Notes: generated by a model not told the origin, from the sequence alone. A DNA stretch of 6,110 nucleotides from Candidatus Omnitrophota bacterium (GCA_023247155.1 JAHFGZ010000054.1:1-6110); one strand, 5' to 3'. Shown: positions 1 through 5,931, counted from the first letter of the stretch. Made by a program: numbers and translations.

Positions 1-413
1 GTGCGGGCCGACTCCCCGGCGGCCATCGCCACGGCCATGGCGCACCGCAGGTCCGACTGGAACCGTGGTTTGACGGCACGCTGGGCGATGCGGCACGCGG
101 CCTGCACCCCCTGGGCGTGCTCGAAGACGCGGCAGGGCACCTCGGTCGCCGCCTGGAGCGCGGCCCGGAACGCCCGCCGGTCCCTGCGCCGCGTCGTCCG
201 GATGACGCGGGCAAAGGCTTCGGCGTCCCGCTCCAGCAGCGTCAGGCACTCCCGGCGCACCTCGCCAAGCCGCCGGGCGGCCCGGGGCTCATGGACGAGC
301 TTCTCCAGGAGCGCGGCGGCGAGCGCCGCGCTGAACGCCGCGACACTCCCCCCGCCCACCCAGGACCCCCGCCGGGCGACCTGCTCTAAGAACTGCTCGA
401 TTGAACCTTGCAA
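1..413 (-). CDS. Cyclodeaminase/cyclohydrolase-family protein (FTCD C-terminal-like), 3' end outside window
   Basis: Reading the minus strand gives 137 complete codons that run off the left edge. The protein opens with a helix (IEQFLEQVA, residues 5-13) and then the glycine-rich signature SWVGGGSVAAFSAALAAALLE (about 17-37). Further on are DAEAFARV (63-70), TEVPCRVFEHA (90-100) and KPRFQSD (115-121) followed by an alanine-rich helix. This order matches the cyclodeaminase domain of formiminotransferase-cyclodeaminase and stand-alone FchA-type methenyltetrahydrofolate cyclohydrolases, soluble enzymes of one-carbon folate metabolism usually about 180-210 residues long. About two thirds is therefore present. 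Which reaction it performs cannot be told from this part. I chose the TTG at 411-413: an in-frame stop lies at 423-425, there is no ATG or GTG in between, and AGGG (421-424) sits 7 bases upstream as a ribosome binding site. A promoter lies directly upstream, so it is probably transcribed separately from rnhB. The family call is firm; the TTG start is likely but not certain. Confidence 0.85.
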   Translation of the reverse strand, partial: MQGSIEQFLEQVARRGSWVGGGSVAAFSAALAAALLEKLVHEPRAARRLGEVRRECLTLLERDAEAFARVIRTTRRRDRRAFRAALQAATEVPCRVFEHAQGVQAACRIAQRAVKPRFQSDLRCAMAVAMAAGESAR

Positions 414-458
414 CCCACAGCCCTATCGGAAGATGGATACCGGGATACCCAAGCTCTC

Positions 459-487
459 ATTATATGTGAAATCTTTCACAGATTCAA
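459..487 (-). promoter_or_regulatory. Sigma70-type promoter for the cyclodeaminase-family gene
   Basis: On the minus strand a -35 box TTGAAT (482-487) and a perfect -10 box TATAAT (459-464) are separated by exactly 17 bases. The surrounding stretch (about 455-510) is markedly AT-rich compared with the rest of the window. Initiation would be expected near 451-454, leaving a leader of about 40 bases before the TTG start at 413. The leader contains a short direct repeat (GGATACC on the plus strand at 435-441 and 443-449) of unknown meaning. The promoter lies in the 99-base gap after rnhB, which supports a separate transcription unit. It is assigned by inspection only. Confidence 0.75.
465..480. 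promoter_or_regulatory. Probable operator: perfect inverted repeat in the promoter spacer
   Basis: The 16 bases read TGTGAAA-GA-TTTCACA on the minus strand, two perfect 7-base arms around a 2-base centre. They fill 16 of the 17 bases between the -35 and -10 boxes, so a bound protein would be expected to block RNA polymerase. The pattern fits TGTGA-N6-TCACA, the CRP/FNR-superfamily site, and also resembles the TGTGAA-N4-TTCACA core of sites bound by the NADH-sensing repressor Rex. The position favours repression. No regulator gene is present in the window, so the identity of the protein is open. Confidence 0.6.
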
Positions 488-504
488 TGCGGTGAGAAGC
501 GGTT

Positions 505-571
505 AAATGGTGTCAGGCTGCTCCGTCGAACGCCGGGTGGGTGTTCGACGGAGCGGTGTCAGACACCATTT
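505..571. repeat. REP-like palindromic element with GGTGTC ends, overlapping the 3' end of rnhB
   Basis: The outer arms AAATGGTGTC (505-514) and GACACCATTT (562-571) are perfect reverse complements. Inside them a second perfect 12-base stem pairs 520-531 with 543-554 around an 11-base loop. An asymmetric internal loop (515-519 against 555-561) separates the two stems. The right end also contains GGTGTC-A-GACACC (555-567), a palindrome in its own right, and the left end repeats its first half (509-516). The same terminal motif occurs in the element at 2606-2651, with a different interior. The element covers the last 18 rnhB codons and the stop. In rnhB transcripts it would form a long hairpin followed by only a short T stretch, so it could slow or end transcription weakly or protect the 3' end, but it is not a classical intrinsic terminator. 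I see no transposase nearby. Confidence 0.75.
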
Positions 572-1235
572 TTCCGGCCTCCGCGAGGATCGCGTCGGCC
601 ACCGGCCTGAAGCTCCGTCGGTGAAACAGGGATGGGCCGAGTGCGCGCAGCCGTTCGCTGTGCAGCGCGGTGCCGTAGCCTTTGTGGCGGTTGAAGGCGT
701 AGCGGGGGGCGAGCCGGTGGTAGAACTCCATCAGGCCATCCCGCAGCACCTTCGCCATGATGGAGGCGCACCCGATGACGTAGCTGCGCTGATCGCCGCG
801 GACGATCGGCCAGCAGGGGTGCGGAGGGGTCAGGGGGAAGCGGCCATCGACGAGGATGAGGTCCGGCGTCCGGGGCAGCTCGAGCACCGCTTGCTCCATG
901 GCCGCGTGGGCGGCCCGGAGGATATTCTCGCGGTCGATCTCCTGGGCGCAGACAATCCCGAAGCCGACCTCCGCATGCTCCAGGATGACCTGAAAGGCCC
1001 GGGCCCGCTGGGCGCTGGTGAGCCGCTTGGAATCGTCGATCCGGACCGGGAGGCTGGGCGTGCGGAGGATGACCGCGGCGGCCACCACCGGGCCCGCCCA
1101 GGGGCCGCAGCCCGCTTCGTCCACCCCCGCGACCCGGCGGAACCCGGCGGCGCGGGCCAGCGCGTCAGGGCTGCGGGGCGGGCCGGCCGGTCGCGGCGGT
1201 GAGGCCTTCGGGCTTCTCGGCAGCGGGCTCGGCAT
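513..1235 (-). CDS. rnhB: Ribonuclease HII
   Basis: RNase HII removes RNA from RNA-DNA hybrids and cuts at single ribonucleotides left in genomic DNA. The 240-residue product has VAGVDEAG (35-42) with Asp39 and Glu40, DDSKRLT (67-73), LILVDG (126-131) with Asp130, and [10 protein letters not shown] (157-166) with Asp166, so all four metal-binding acids of the DEDD site are present. The C-terminal RHKGYGT (183-189) and FHRRSF (204-209) motifs are also there. Two points are odd. The usual Gly-Arg-Gly after DEA is Gly-Cys-Gly here (42-44), and residues 223-240 plus the stop are encoded by a palindromic repeat. The ATG at 1235 is the only in-frame ATG upstream of the domain, but it overlaps rplS by 71 bases and adds a proline-rich leader of about 30 residues with no good ribosome binding site. 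A CTG at 1158-1160 is a possible later start. Last gene of the cluster. Confidence 0.93.
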   Translation of the reverse strand: MPSPLPRSPKASPPRPAGPPRSPDALARAAGFRRVAGVDEAGCGPWAGPVVAAAVILRTPSLPVRIDDSKRLTSAQRARAFQVILEHAEVGFGIVCAQEIDRENILRAAHAAMEQAVLELPRTPDLILVDGRFPLTPPHPCWPIVRGDQRSYVIGCASIMAKVLRDGLMEFYHRLAPRYAFNRHKGYGTALHSERLRALGPSLFHRRSFRPVADAILAEAGKMVSDTAPSNTHPAFDGAA

Positions 1236-1617
1236 TCACGGGGCTCGTCGAACCGTGGGCCGCCTGCCTTGCCTCGCGGGTCTCCTCCGCCGCGGCGATA
1301 CGGCGCTTGCCGATCGCGGACCGCAGGAAGTAGAGGCGGCTGCGCCGCACCTTGCCCTGTCGGAGCACCTCGACCCTGGAGATGATCTTCGCATCGACGG
1401 GAAAAACCCGCTCGACCCCCTCGCCGTGCGCGACGCGTCGGACGGTGAACGTCCGCGACAGGCCGGCGCCTCGCACGCGGATCACCGTGCCTTCGAACTG
1501 CCCCAGCCGCTCCCTGCCCTGTTCCAGGATCCGGTACCACACCCGGACCTCATCGCCGGGACGGAACGCCGGCCGCGCGGGCGGTACGGCGCCGTGCACG
1601 AGTCGCTGCCAGTCCAT
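1165..1617 (-). CDS. rplS: Large ribosomal subunit protein L19 (bL19)
   Basis: L19 sits on the 50S subunit at the interface with 30S. The 150-residue product matches the family from [13 protein letters not shown] (18-30) through [11 protein letters not shown] (40-50), [19 protein letters not shown] (56-74), [21 protein letters not shown] (79-99) and GKRRI (103-107). Bacterial L19 is usually about 115 residues. The extra length is a low-complexity tail rich in Ala, Glu and Pro from about residue 108. The last 23 codons are also read in another frame by the proposed rnhB start. I chose ATG 1615-1617 rather than the upstream ATG at 1719: it fits the family N terminus, lies 2 bases after the trmD stop, and has a GGAGAGG ribosome binding site inside the trmD end. 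Translation is probably coupled to trmD. Confidence 0.95.
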   Translation of the reverse strand: MDWQRLVHGAVPPARPAFRPGDEVRVWYRILEQGRERLGQFEGTVIRVRGAGLSRTFTVRRVAHGEGVERVFPVDAKIISRVEVLRQGKVRRSRLYFLRSAIGKRRIAAAEETREARQAAHGSTSPVNAEPAAEKPEGLTAATGRPAPQP

Positions 1618-1619
1618 GG

Positions 1620-2348
1620 TCACCCTCTCCGTTGACGCGGCCCGCGGCGGCGGTTGCCATTGGTCACGAGATCCGGCCGGGTCGCCAGCGTCCGGGCCGC
1701 CGCCTGAAGCGTCCGCCACCGCGCGATGCGCTCATGATCGCCCGACCGGAGCACCTCCGGAACCGCCTGCTTCCGGAAGGCCGGCGGCCGCGTGTACTGC
1801 GGGTACTCGAGCCACCCCGCGCTGAAGGACTCTTCCACCGTCGCCTGCCGGTGCCCGATCACGCCCGGGACAAAGCGGGCCACGCAGTCGATGAGCACCA
1901 TCGCCGGCAGCTCCCCGCCCGTCAGCACATAATCGCCGATGGAGAGGCTGCGGTCGACGACCAGCTCCCTCACGCGCTCGTCGACGCCCTCGTAGTGGCC
2001 GCAGATCAGGATCAGGTGCGCGGCGCCGGAGAGCTCCTTCGCCACGCTCGACGTGAGCCGCTCGCCGGATGGCGTGAGCAGGATCGTCCGGCAGCTCCGG
2101 TGGCGGGCCTTCCGGCATCCGGCGCGGATGGCCTCGACCGCCTCGGCGATCGGTTCCACGCGCATCACCATGCCGGGGCCGCCGCCGTACGGGCGGTCAT
2201 CGACCGTCCGGCGCCGATCATGCGTGTAGGCGCGCAGGTCGTGGACCGCGATCCGCAGGCGGCCGCTCGCCTGGGCGCGCTTGAGGATCGAGGCCCCCAG
2301 CACGCCCGGGAACATCTCCGGAAAGATCGTCACCACGTCAAGCTGCAT
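1620..2348 (-). CDS. trmD: tRNA (guanine-N1)-methyltransferase TrmD
   Basis: TrmD makes m1G37 next to the anticodon in tRNAs reading CUN, CCN and CGG codons, using S-adenosylmethionine, which prevents +1 frameshifting. The 242-residue product begins [13 protein letters not shown] and carries [11 protein letters not shown] (50-60), [12 protein letters not shown] (115-126), [14 protein letters not shown] (136-149), EESF (172-175) and LEYPQYTRP (180-188). The glycine-rich loops 116-122 and 136-149 form the trefoil-knot SAM site of SPOUT enzymes. A basic tail ([13 protein letters not shown]) ends the protein. The start ATG at 2346-2348 is set by family alignment; an ATG at 2465 would add 39 unrelated residues. 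The gene starts 11 bases inside rpsP without a clear ribosome binding site, suggesting translational coupling. rimM, normally just upstream, is missing here. Confidence 0.97.
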   Translation of the reverse strand: MQLDVVTIFPEMFPGVLGASILKRAQASGRLRIAVHDLRAYTHDRRRTVDDRPYGGGPGMVMRVEPIAEAVEAIRAGCRKARHRSCRTILLTPSGERLTSSVAKELSGAAHLILICGHYEGVDERVRELVVDRSLSIGDYVLTGGELPAMVLIDCVARFVPGVIGHRQATVEESFSAGWLEYPQYTRPPAFRKQAVPEVLRSGDHERIARWRTLQAAARTLATRPDLVTNGNRRRGPRQRRG

Positions 2349-2592
2349 GCGCCCGCGTACGCTTGAACCGCTTGACGAGGCTCGCCACCGCCTGGGACAT
2401 CTGGGCGCCCGTCGAGACCCAGTAGCCCAGGCGCGCCTCATCCAACGAGAACAGCGGCGGCTCATCGGAGGGGTCGTAGTACCCCAGCGTCTCGAGCACC
2501 CGCCCGCGCTGGGCGTGGCGCCGGTCGGCCGCGACGATGCGATGGTGCGGGGCCTTCTTCGTGCCCCGCCGCTGCAAGCGAATGACGACCAT
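2338..2592 (-). CDS. rpsP: Small ribosomal subunit protein S16 (bS16)
   Basis: S16 is a small-subunit protein that binds 16S rRNA early in 30S assembly. The 84-residue product has the family's typical length and layout: VVIRLQRRGTKKAPHHRIVAADRR (2-25), then GRVLETLGYYDPS (30-42), EARLGYWVSTGAQMS (52-66) and a basic C-terminal helix. The ATG at 2590-2592 is preceded by a purine-rich GGAGAGGAG ribosome binding site (2597-2605). It follows murA after 60 bases, most of which is a palindromic repeat, and overlaps trmD by 11 bases. It opens the rpsP-trmD-rplS-rnhB half of the cluster. No separate promoter is visible in the gap, so it probably depends on read-through from murA. Confidence 0.97.
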   Translation of the reverse strand: MVVIRLQRRGTKKAPHHRIVAADRRHAQRGRVLETLGYYDPSDEPPLFSLDEARLGYWVSTGAQMSQAVASLVKRFKRTRAHAA

Positions 2593-2593
2593 G

Positions 2594-2605
2594 CCTCTCC
2601 TCTCC
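2594..2605 (-). promoter_or_regulatory. rpsP: Strong ribosome binding site of rpsP
   Basis: The minus strand reads GGAGAGGAGAGG directly before the ATG, offering two overlapping Shine-Dalgarno matches (GGAG at 2602-2605 and AGGAG at 2597-2601). It begins one base after the foot of the palindromic hairpin at 2606-2651, so folding of that hairpin would leave the site exposed next to a stable stem. Most other starts in this cluster have weak sites and seem to rely on coupling from the upstream gene. Confidence 0.7.
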
Positions 2606-2651
2606 GGTATCAGACACCAGCTATCGATTCCGCTGGCTGGTCTCTGACACC
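2606..2651. repeat. REP-like palindromic element in the murA-rpsP gap
   Basis: Two 16-base arms (2606-2621 and 2636-2651) pair as an inverted repeat with one mismatch and one G-U pair around a 14-base loop (2622-2635). Each end holds a quasi-palindrome of the GGTGTCAGACACC type: plus-strand GGTATCAGACACC at 2606-2618 and GGTCTCTGACACC at 2639-2651. This motif is shared with the element at 505-571 although the interiors differ, which points to two members of one dispersed family. It starts one base after the murA stop codon and ends at the rpsP ribosome binding site. There is no T run after the stem, so it should not act as an intrinsic terminator. It may instead affect mRNA processing or stability between the two halves of the operon. 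Confidence 0.75.
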
Positions 2652-2652
2652 G

Positions 2653-3960
2653 TTACGTGATGCGCTGGATGTCGGCGCCCAGGCGCACCAGCTGTTCCTC
2701 GAGGTTCTGATAGCCCCGCTTCAAATGTTCCACGCCGGTCAACTCCGTCTGGTTGTCCGCGGCCATCCCCGCCAGCAGGAGCGCGGCCGACGCGCGCAGG
2801 TCGGACCCGTTCACCGGCGCGCCGGAGAGCCGCCCCACCCCCTTCACGATGGCGCTCGACCCTTCGCGGGTGATGGACGCCCCCATCCGGTTGAGCTCCC
2901 CGATGTGCATGAAGCGCTCGGGGTAGACCTTCTCCGTCAGCACGCTCACCCCGCGGGAGACCGCCATCAGCGCCATCATCTGGGCCTGGAGATCCGTCGG
3001 GAATCCGGGGAACGGCAGCGTCGTGATCTCCACCGCCCGCGGCGGCTCGCCCGCGCGGACCCGCAGGGCGTTTTCCAGCTTCTCGACCGCGACCTCGGCC
3101 TCTGAGAGCTTGTCGATCAGCGCGCCCAGGTGCTCAGCCTGCGCCCCCTCAATGGTCAGCTCGCCTCCGACCATGGCGGCGGCGATCATCAGGGTGCCGG
3201 CCTCGATGCGGTCCGGGATGATCCGGTGGCGGGCCCCGCGCAGGCGCGGCACCCCCTCCACCCGGATGACCGGGCCGCCCTGCCCCTCGATGCAAGCCCC
3301 CATGCCGACGAGGCAGTTGGCCAGGTCCACCACTTCGGGCTCGCACGCGGCCTGCTCGATCGTCGTGACGCCCTCGGCCAGCGTCGCAGCCATCATCACG
3401 TTGGCCGTCGCGAGCACCGAGGAGCCGAAGGCGCCGCCGAGCTGCACCCGGCCGCCGCGCAATCCGTTCGCCGTGCCGACCACGTACCCGTGCTCGATCG
3501 CGAAGGCCGCCCCCAGCGCCTGCAGCCCCTTCAGGTGGAGGTCGATGGGGCGCGGGCCGATGACGCAGCCGCCCGGCATGGAGACCTGGGCCTTCCCTTG
3601 CCGGGCGAGCAGGGGGCCGAGCACGCAGACCGACGCCCGCATCCGGCTGACCAGGTCGTAGGGGGCCGCCGTGCCGGTGTACCGGCCCGGCGTGACCGAC
3701 AGCCGCCCATCCGCGAACGAGACGGCCACGCCCAGGCGCCGGAGGATCTCGATCATCGTGACGACGTCGGTCACGTGCGGGACGCGCTCAATGAGCGACG
3801 GCTCGTCCGTCAGCAGGCACGCGGCCATGATCGGCAGCGCGGCGTTCTTGGCCCCGTTCACCGCCGCCGTCCCGCGCAGCGGGCCGCTGGGCCTGATGAG
3901 CAGCTTCTCGCTTGCGGCGGGGGCGATCGGGGAAGCCGACGAACTGGACGACCGGGTCAC
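2653..3960 (-). CDS. murA: UDP-N-acetylglucosamine 1-carboxyvinyltransferase MurA
   Basis: MurA transfers enolpyruvate from phosphoenolpyruvate to UDP-GlcNAc in the cytoplasm, the first committed step of peptidoglycan synthesis. The 435-residue product is full length. Visible active-site elements are NGAKNAALPI with Lys38, the loop PGGCVIGPRPID (129-140) with the catalytic Cys132 and Arg137, FPTDLQAQ with Asp323, DLRASAAL with Arg389, and KRGYQNLEEQL with Arg415. These correspond to E. coli Lys22, Cys115, Arg120, Asp305, Arg371 and Arg397. Having Cys rather than Asp at 132 predicts the fosfomycin-sensitive form. The start is GTG at 3958-3960, overlapping the prmC stop by 4 bases with AAGGAG 11 bases upstream. 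It gives an unusual Ser/Ala-rich leader of about 17 residues before the conserved KLLIR, and there is no alternative Met near it. A cell with this gene makes peptidoglycan. Confidence 0.98.
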   Translation of the reverse strand: MTRSSSSSASPIAPAASEKLLIRPSGPLRGTAAVNGAKNAALPIMAACLLTDEPSLIERVPHVTDVVTMIEILRRLGVAVSFADGRLSVTPGRYTGTAAPYDLVSRMRASVCVLGPLLARQGKAQVSMPGGCVIGPRPIDLHLKGLQALGAAFAIEHGYVVGTANGLRGGRVQLGGAFGSSVLATANVMMAATLAEGVTTIEQAACEPEVVDLANCLVGMGACIEGQGGPVIRVEGVPRLRGARHRIIPDRIEAGTLMIAAAMVGGELTIEGAQAEHLGALIDKLSEAEVAVEKLENALRVRAGEPPRAVEITTLPFPGFPTDLQAQMMALMAVSRGVSVLTEKVYPERFMHIGELNRMGASITREGSSAIVKGVGRLSGAPVNGSDLRASAALLLAGMAADNQTELTGVEHLKRGYQNLEEQLVRLGADIQRIT

Positions 3961-4829
3961 CCGAGAACCGGCTCCTTCCCTGCCTTAATGATCAGCACGC
4001 CGCGCGGCCGCTGCGCGAGATCGCGCAGCGGGCTCACCTCCTGCGCCCACCCCGCCGCGGCAGCCGAGGCGGCGAGCGGTGTTGCCTGCTCCTCGCCGCA
4101 CTCGAGGGCGAGGAGCCCCCCGGGACAGAGCAGCCGCGGGGCCTGGGACATCAGCTCGCTCAGGTCCCGCATCCCGTCGTCGCCGCCGTCAAGGCTCGCC
4201 CGGGGCTCCTGGCGCACATCCAACGGGAGGTGGTCCACCTGAGCGCTGGGAATATAGGGGGGGTTGGCGATCACCCCGTCGAACGTGCCCCGCAGCGGCT
4301 GCGCCCAATGCCCTTGCACCACCTGCACCCGCGGGGCGAGTCCGTACCGCAGGATATTCTGGCGGGCGACGCAAAGCGCCTCCCATGATAGCTCAACCCC
4401 CACGACAACACAAGCCGGCAGCGCCCGCGCCAGGGTCACGGCGATGCAGCCGCTGCCCGTGCCCAGGTCGAGGAGCCGAAGCGGCTTTTCCACCCGCTCC
4501 TGCCGCGTGCGCAGCGCCCGCAGCGCATGCTCCACCACCGCTTCGGTTTCGGGGCGCGGGATGAACACGCCGGGCCGGATGAGGAACGGCTGCCCGCAGA
4601 AGTCCGCCTCGCCGAGCAGGTACTGGAACGGCGCGCCCGCGGCCCGCGCGTCGATCTGGGAAAGAAACCGCTCCGCGATACGCGACGGGGGCTCCTCCTC
4701 CCGCAGGTAGAGCTCAAGGGGCGACGTCCCCGCCAGGCGGCCGAGGAGCCACTCGGCCTCGTAGCGCGCGTGCGAAAGGCCCGCCGCCTGGAGCCGACGC
4801 GCTCCCTCCCGCACCAGCCGCCTGCTCAT
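3957..4829 (-). CDS. prmC: Peptide chain release factor N5-glutamine methyltransferase
   Basis: PrmC methylates the Gln of the GGQ motif in release factors 1 and 2, raising termination efficiency; its substrate is encoded just upstream. The 290-residue protein has an N-terminal helical domain (1-75) ending in PFQYLLGEADF, then FIPRPETE (89-96), the SAM-binding LLDLGTGSGCIAVTLA (119-134), and the catalytic NPPYI (189-193) that holds the substrate glutamine. EPRASLDGGDDG (208-219) and the closing strand GVLIIKAG follow. Glu146 in GVELS takes the place of the more usual Asp that contacts the SAM ribose, a conservative change. The ATG at 4827-4829 overlaps the prfA stop (ATGA), and the stop overlaps the murA GTG, so the three genes are probably translationally coupled. 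Confidence 0.97.
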   Translation of the reverse strand: MSRRLVREGARRLQAAGLSHARYEAEWLLGRLAGTSPLELYLREEEPPSRIAERFLSQIDARAAGAPFQYLLGEADFCGQPFLIRPGVFIPRPETEAVVEHALRALRTRQERVEKPLRLLDLGTGSGCIAVTLARALPACVVVGVELSWEALCVARQNILRYGLAPRVQVVQGHWAQPLRGTFDGVIANPPYIPSAQVDHLPLDVRQEPRASLDGGDDGMRDLSELMSQAPRLLCPGGLLALECGEEQATPLAASAAAAGWAQEVSPLRDLAQRPRGVLIIKAGKEPVLG

Positions 4830-5923
4830 CGGCCCGCCTGGTCTTGGAGCGCCGCCGTCCGGTCCGCAGCGGCGAGCGCGTCCACGAGCTCCTGGAGATC
4901 CCCGTCCAGGATGAGGTCAAACTTATGGAGGGTCAGCCCGATGCGGTGGTCGGTCACGCGCCGGTCAGGGAAATTGTAGGTCCGGACCTTCTCGCTGCGC
5001 TCCCCCGTGCCCACCTGCCGGCGGCGGTCCAGGGCGGTCTGCTCCCGCTTGTCCTGCTGGAGCGCTTCGAGCAGCCGGGCCCGGAGCACGCGCATCGCCT
5101 TCTCCTTGTTCCGCAGCTGGCTCCGCTCGTCCTGGCAGGTCACGACCAGGCTGGTGGGGAGATGGCGGATGCGCACGGCGGAGTCCGTCGTGTTGACCCC
5201 CTGCCCCCCCGGACCGGATGACCGAAAGACGTCGATCTGGAGATCCTTCGCCGGGATCGCCGCCAGCTCCACCTCCTCGGGCTCCGGCAGGACCGCCACG
5301 GTCACCGTGGAGGTGTGGATGCGCCCCTGCGCCTCGGTGGCGGGCACGCGCTGCACGCGGTGCACGCCCCGCTCGTATTGAAACCGCCGCCAGGCGCCCG
5401 GGCCCTTCACCGAGAAGGCGATCTCCTTGAACCCGCCCGCCTCCGTGCGCTGCGACTCCAGCGGCTCCACCGTCAAGGCGCACCGCGCCGCGTACTTGGC
5501 GTACATGCGGTAGAGGTCGGCCACGAACAGGCTCGCTTCCTGGCCGCCGGTGCCGGCCCGGATCTCGACGATCAAGGGCCGCTCCGGCGCTTCGTGCCGC
5601 GAGCGCCAATCCCGTTCGAGCTCGGAGAGCAGCTCGGCCTGCTGTCGGCGCAGCGCCACCGCCTCTTCCTTGGCCAGCTCCCGCACCTCCAGGTCGCCCT
5701 GGGCGTGGAACAGCGCCTCCGCTTCGACCGCCTCGCGCTCGATCCGCAGGTAGGTCCGGTAGGCCCTCACGGGATCGCGCAGCTCGGAGAGCTCCTTGGA
5801 GAGCGCCTGGTAGGCCTGCGGGTCGATGCGGCTGCCGGCCAGCTCGGCGAGCCGGTGCTCCAGCTCGGTGTAGCGCCGCTCGAGCTGCGCAAGCTGGTCC
5901 AGGAGCTGTTGGCGAGGCAGCAT
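4826..5923 (-). CDS. prfA: Peptide chain release factor 1
   Basis: RF1 recognises UAA and UAG in the ribosomal A site and triggers release of the finished protein. The 365-residue product has a charged coiled-coil domain 1 (1-110), the codon-reading Pro-Ala-Thr motif (194-196) in HRVQRVPATEAQGRIHTS, and the universal GGQ (239-241) in SSGPGGQGVNTTDSAVRI. The PAT motif marks RF1 rather than RF2 (Ser-Pro-Phe), and there is no programmed frameshift. DDRP-type RF1 C-terminal sequence is represented by VRTYNFPDRRVTDHRIGLTLHK (313-334). One peculiarity is GTGGQEA at 124-130, where most RF1s have GTGGDEA. The ATG at 5921-5923 is 8 bases after rpmE, without a clear ribosome binding site. prmC, which modifies Gln241, follows with a 4-base overlap. 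Confidence 0.98.
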   Translation of the reverse strand: MLPRQQLLDQLAQLERRYTELEHRLAELAGSRIDPQAYQALSKELSELRDPVRAYRTYLRIEREAVEAEALFHAQGDLEVRELAKEEAVALRRQQAELLSELERDWRSRHEAPERPLIVEIRAGTGGQEASLFVADLYRMYAKYAARCALTVEPLESQRTEAGGFKEIAFSVKGPGAWRRFQYERGVHRVQRVPATEAQGRIHTSTVTVAVLPEPEEVELAAIPAKDLQIDVFRSSGPGGQGVNTTDSAVRIRHLPTSLVVTCQDERSQLRNKEKAMRVLRARLLEALQQDKREQTALDRRRQVGTGERSEKVRTYNFPDRRVTDHRIGLTLHKFDLILDGDLQELVDALAAADRTAALQDQAGR

Positions 5924-5931
5924 CGCGCGGA

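Noticed and set aside
435..449. Short direct repeat GGATACC twice in the leader of the cyclodeaminase-family gene
   Set aside because: Two 7-base copies spaced 8 bases apart are too short to distinguish from chance, and no matching regulatory pattern is recognised.
1..495. Plus-strand open frame of 164 codons
   Set aside because: It is antisense to the cyclodeaminase-family gene, is Arg/Ser/Ala-rich without recognisable motifs, and reads through the promoter. High GC content makes such antisense frames common.
505..571. Intrinsic terminator for the rnhB end of the operon
   Set aside because: The stem is strong, but it is followed by only three T residues and then AACCGC, and its sequence is explained by the repeat family. 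Some termination is possible but I did not call it.
1617..1719. Upstream ATG at 1719 as the start of rplS
   Set aside because: It would add 34 residues inside trmD that do not resemble L19, while ATG 1617 has a good ribosome binding site and the family N terminus.
505..2651. CRISPR array or transposon bracketed by the two palindromic repeats
   Set aside because: There are only two copies, about 2 kb apart with unrelated cores, and the DNA between them is ordinary ribosomal and tRNA-modification genes in their normal order.
1620..4400. Several plus-strand open frames of 150-370 codons opposite trmD, murA and prmC
   Set aside because: Their translations are low-complexity Arg/Ala/Pro/His-rich shadows of strongly conserved minus-strand genes and have no domain signatures.
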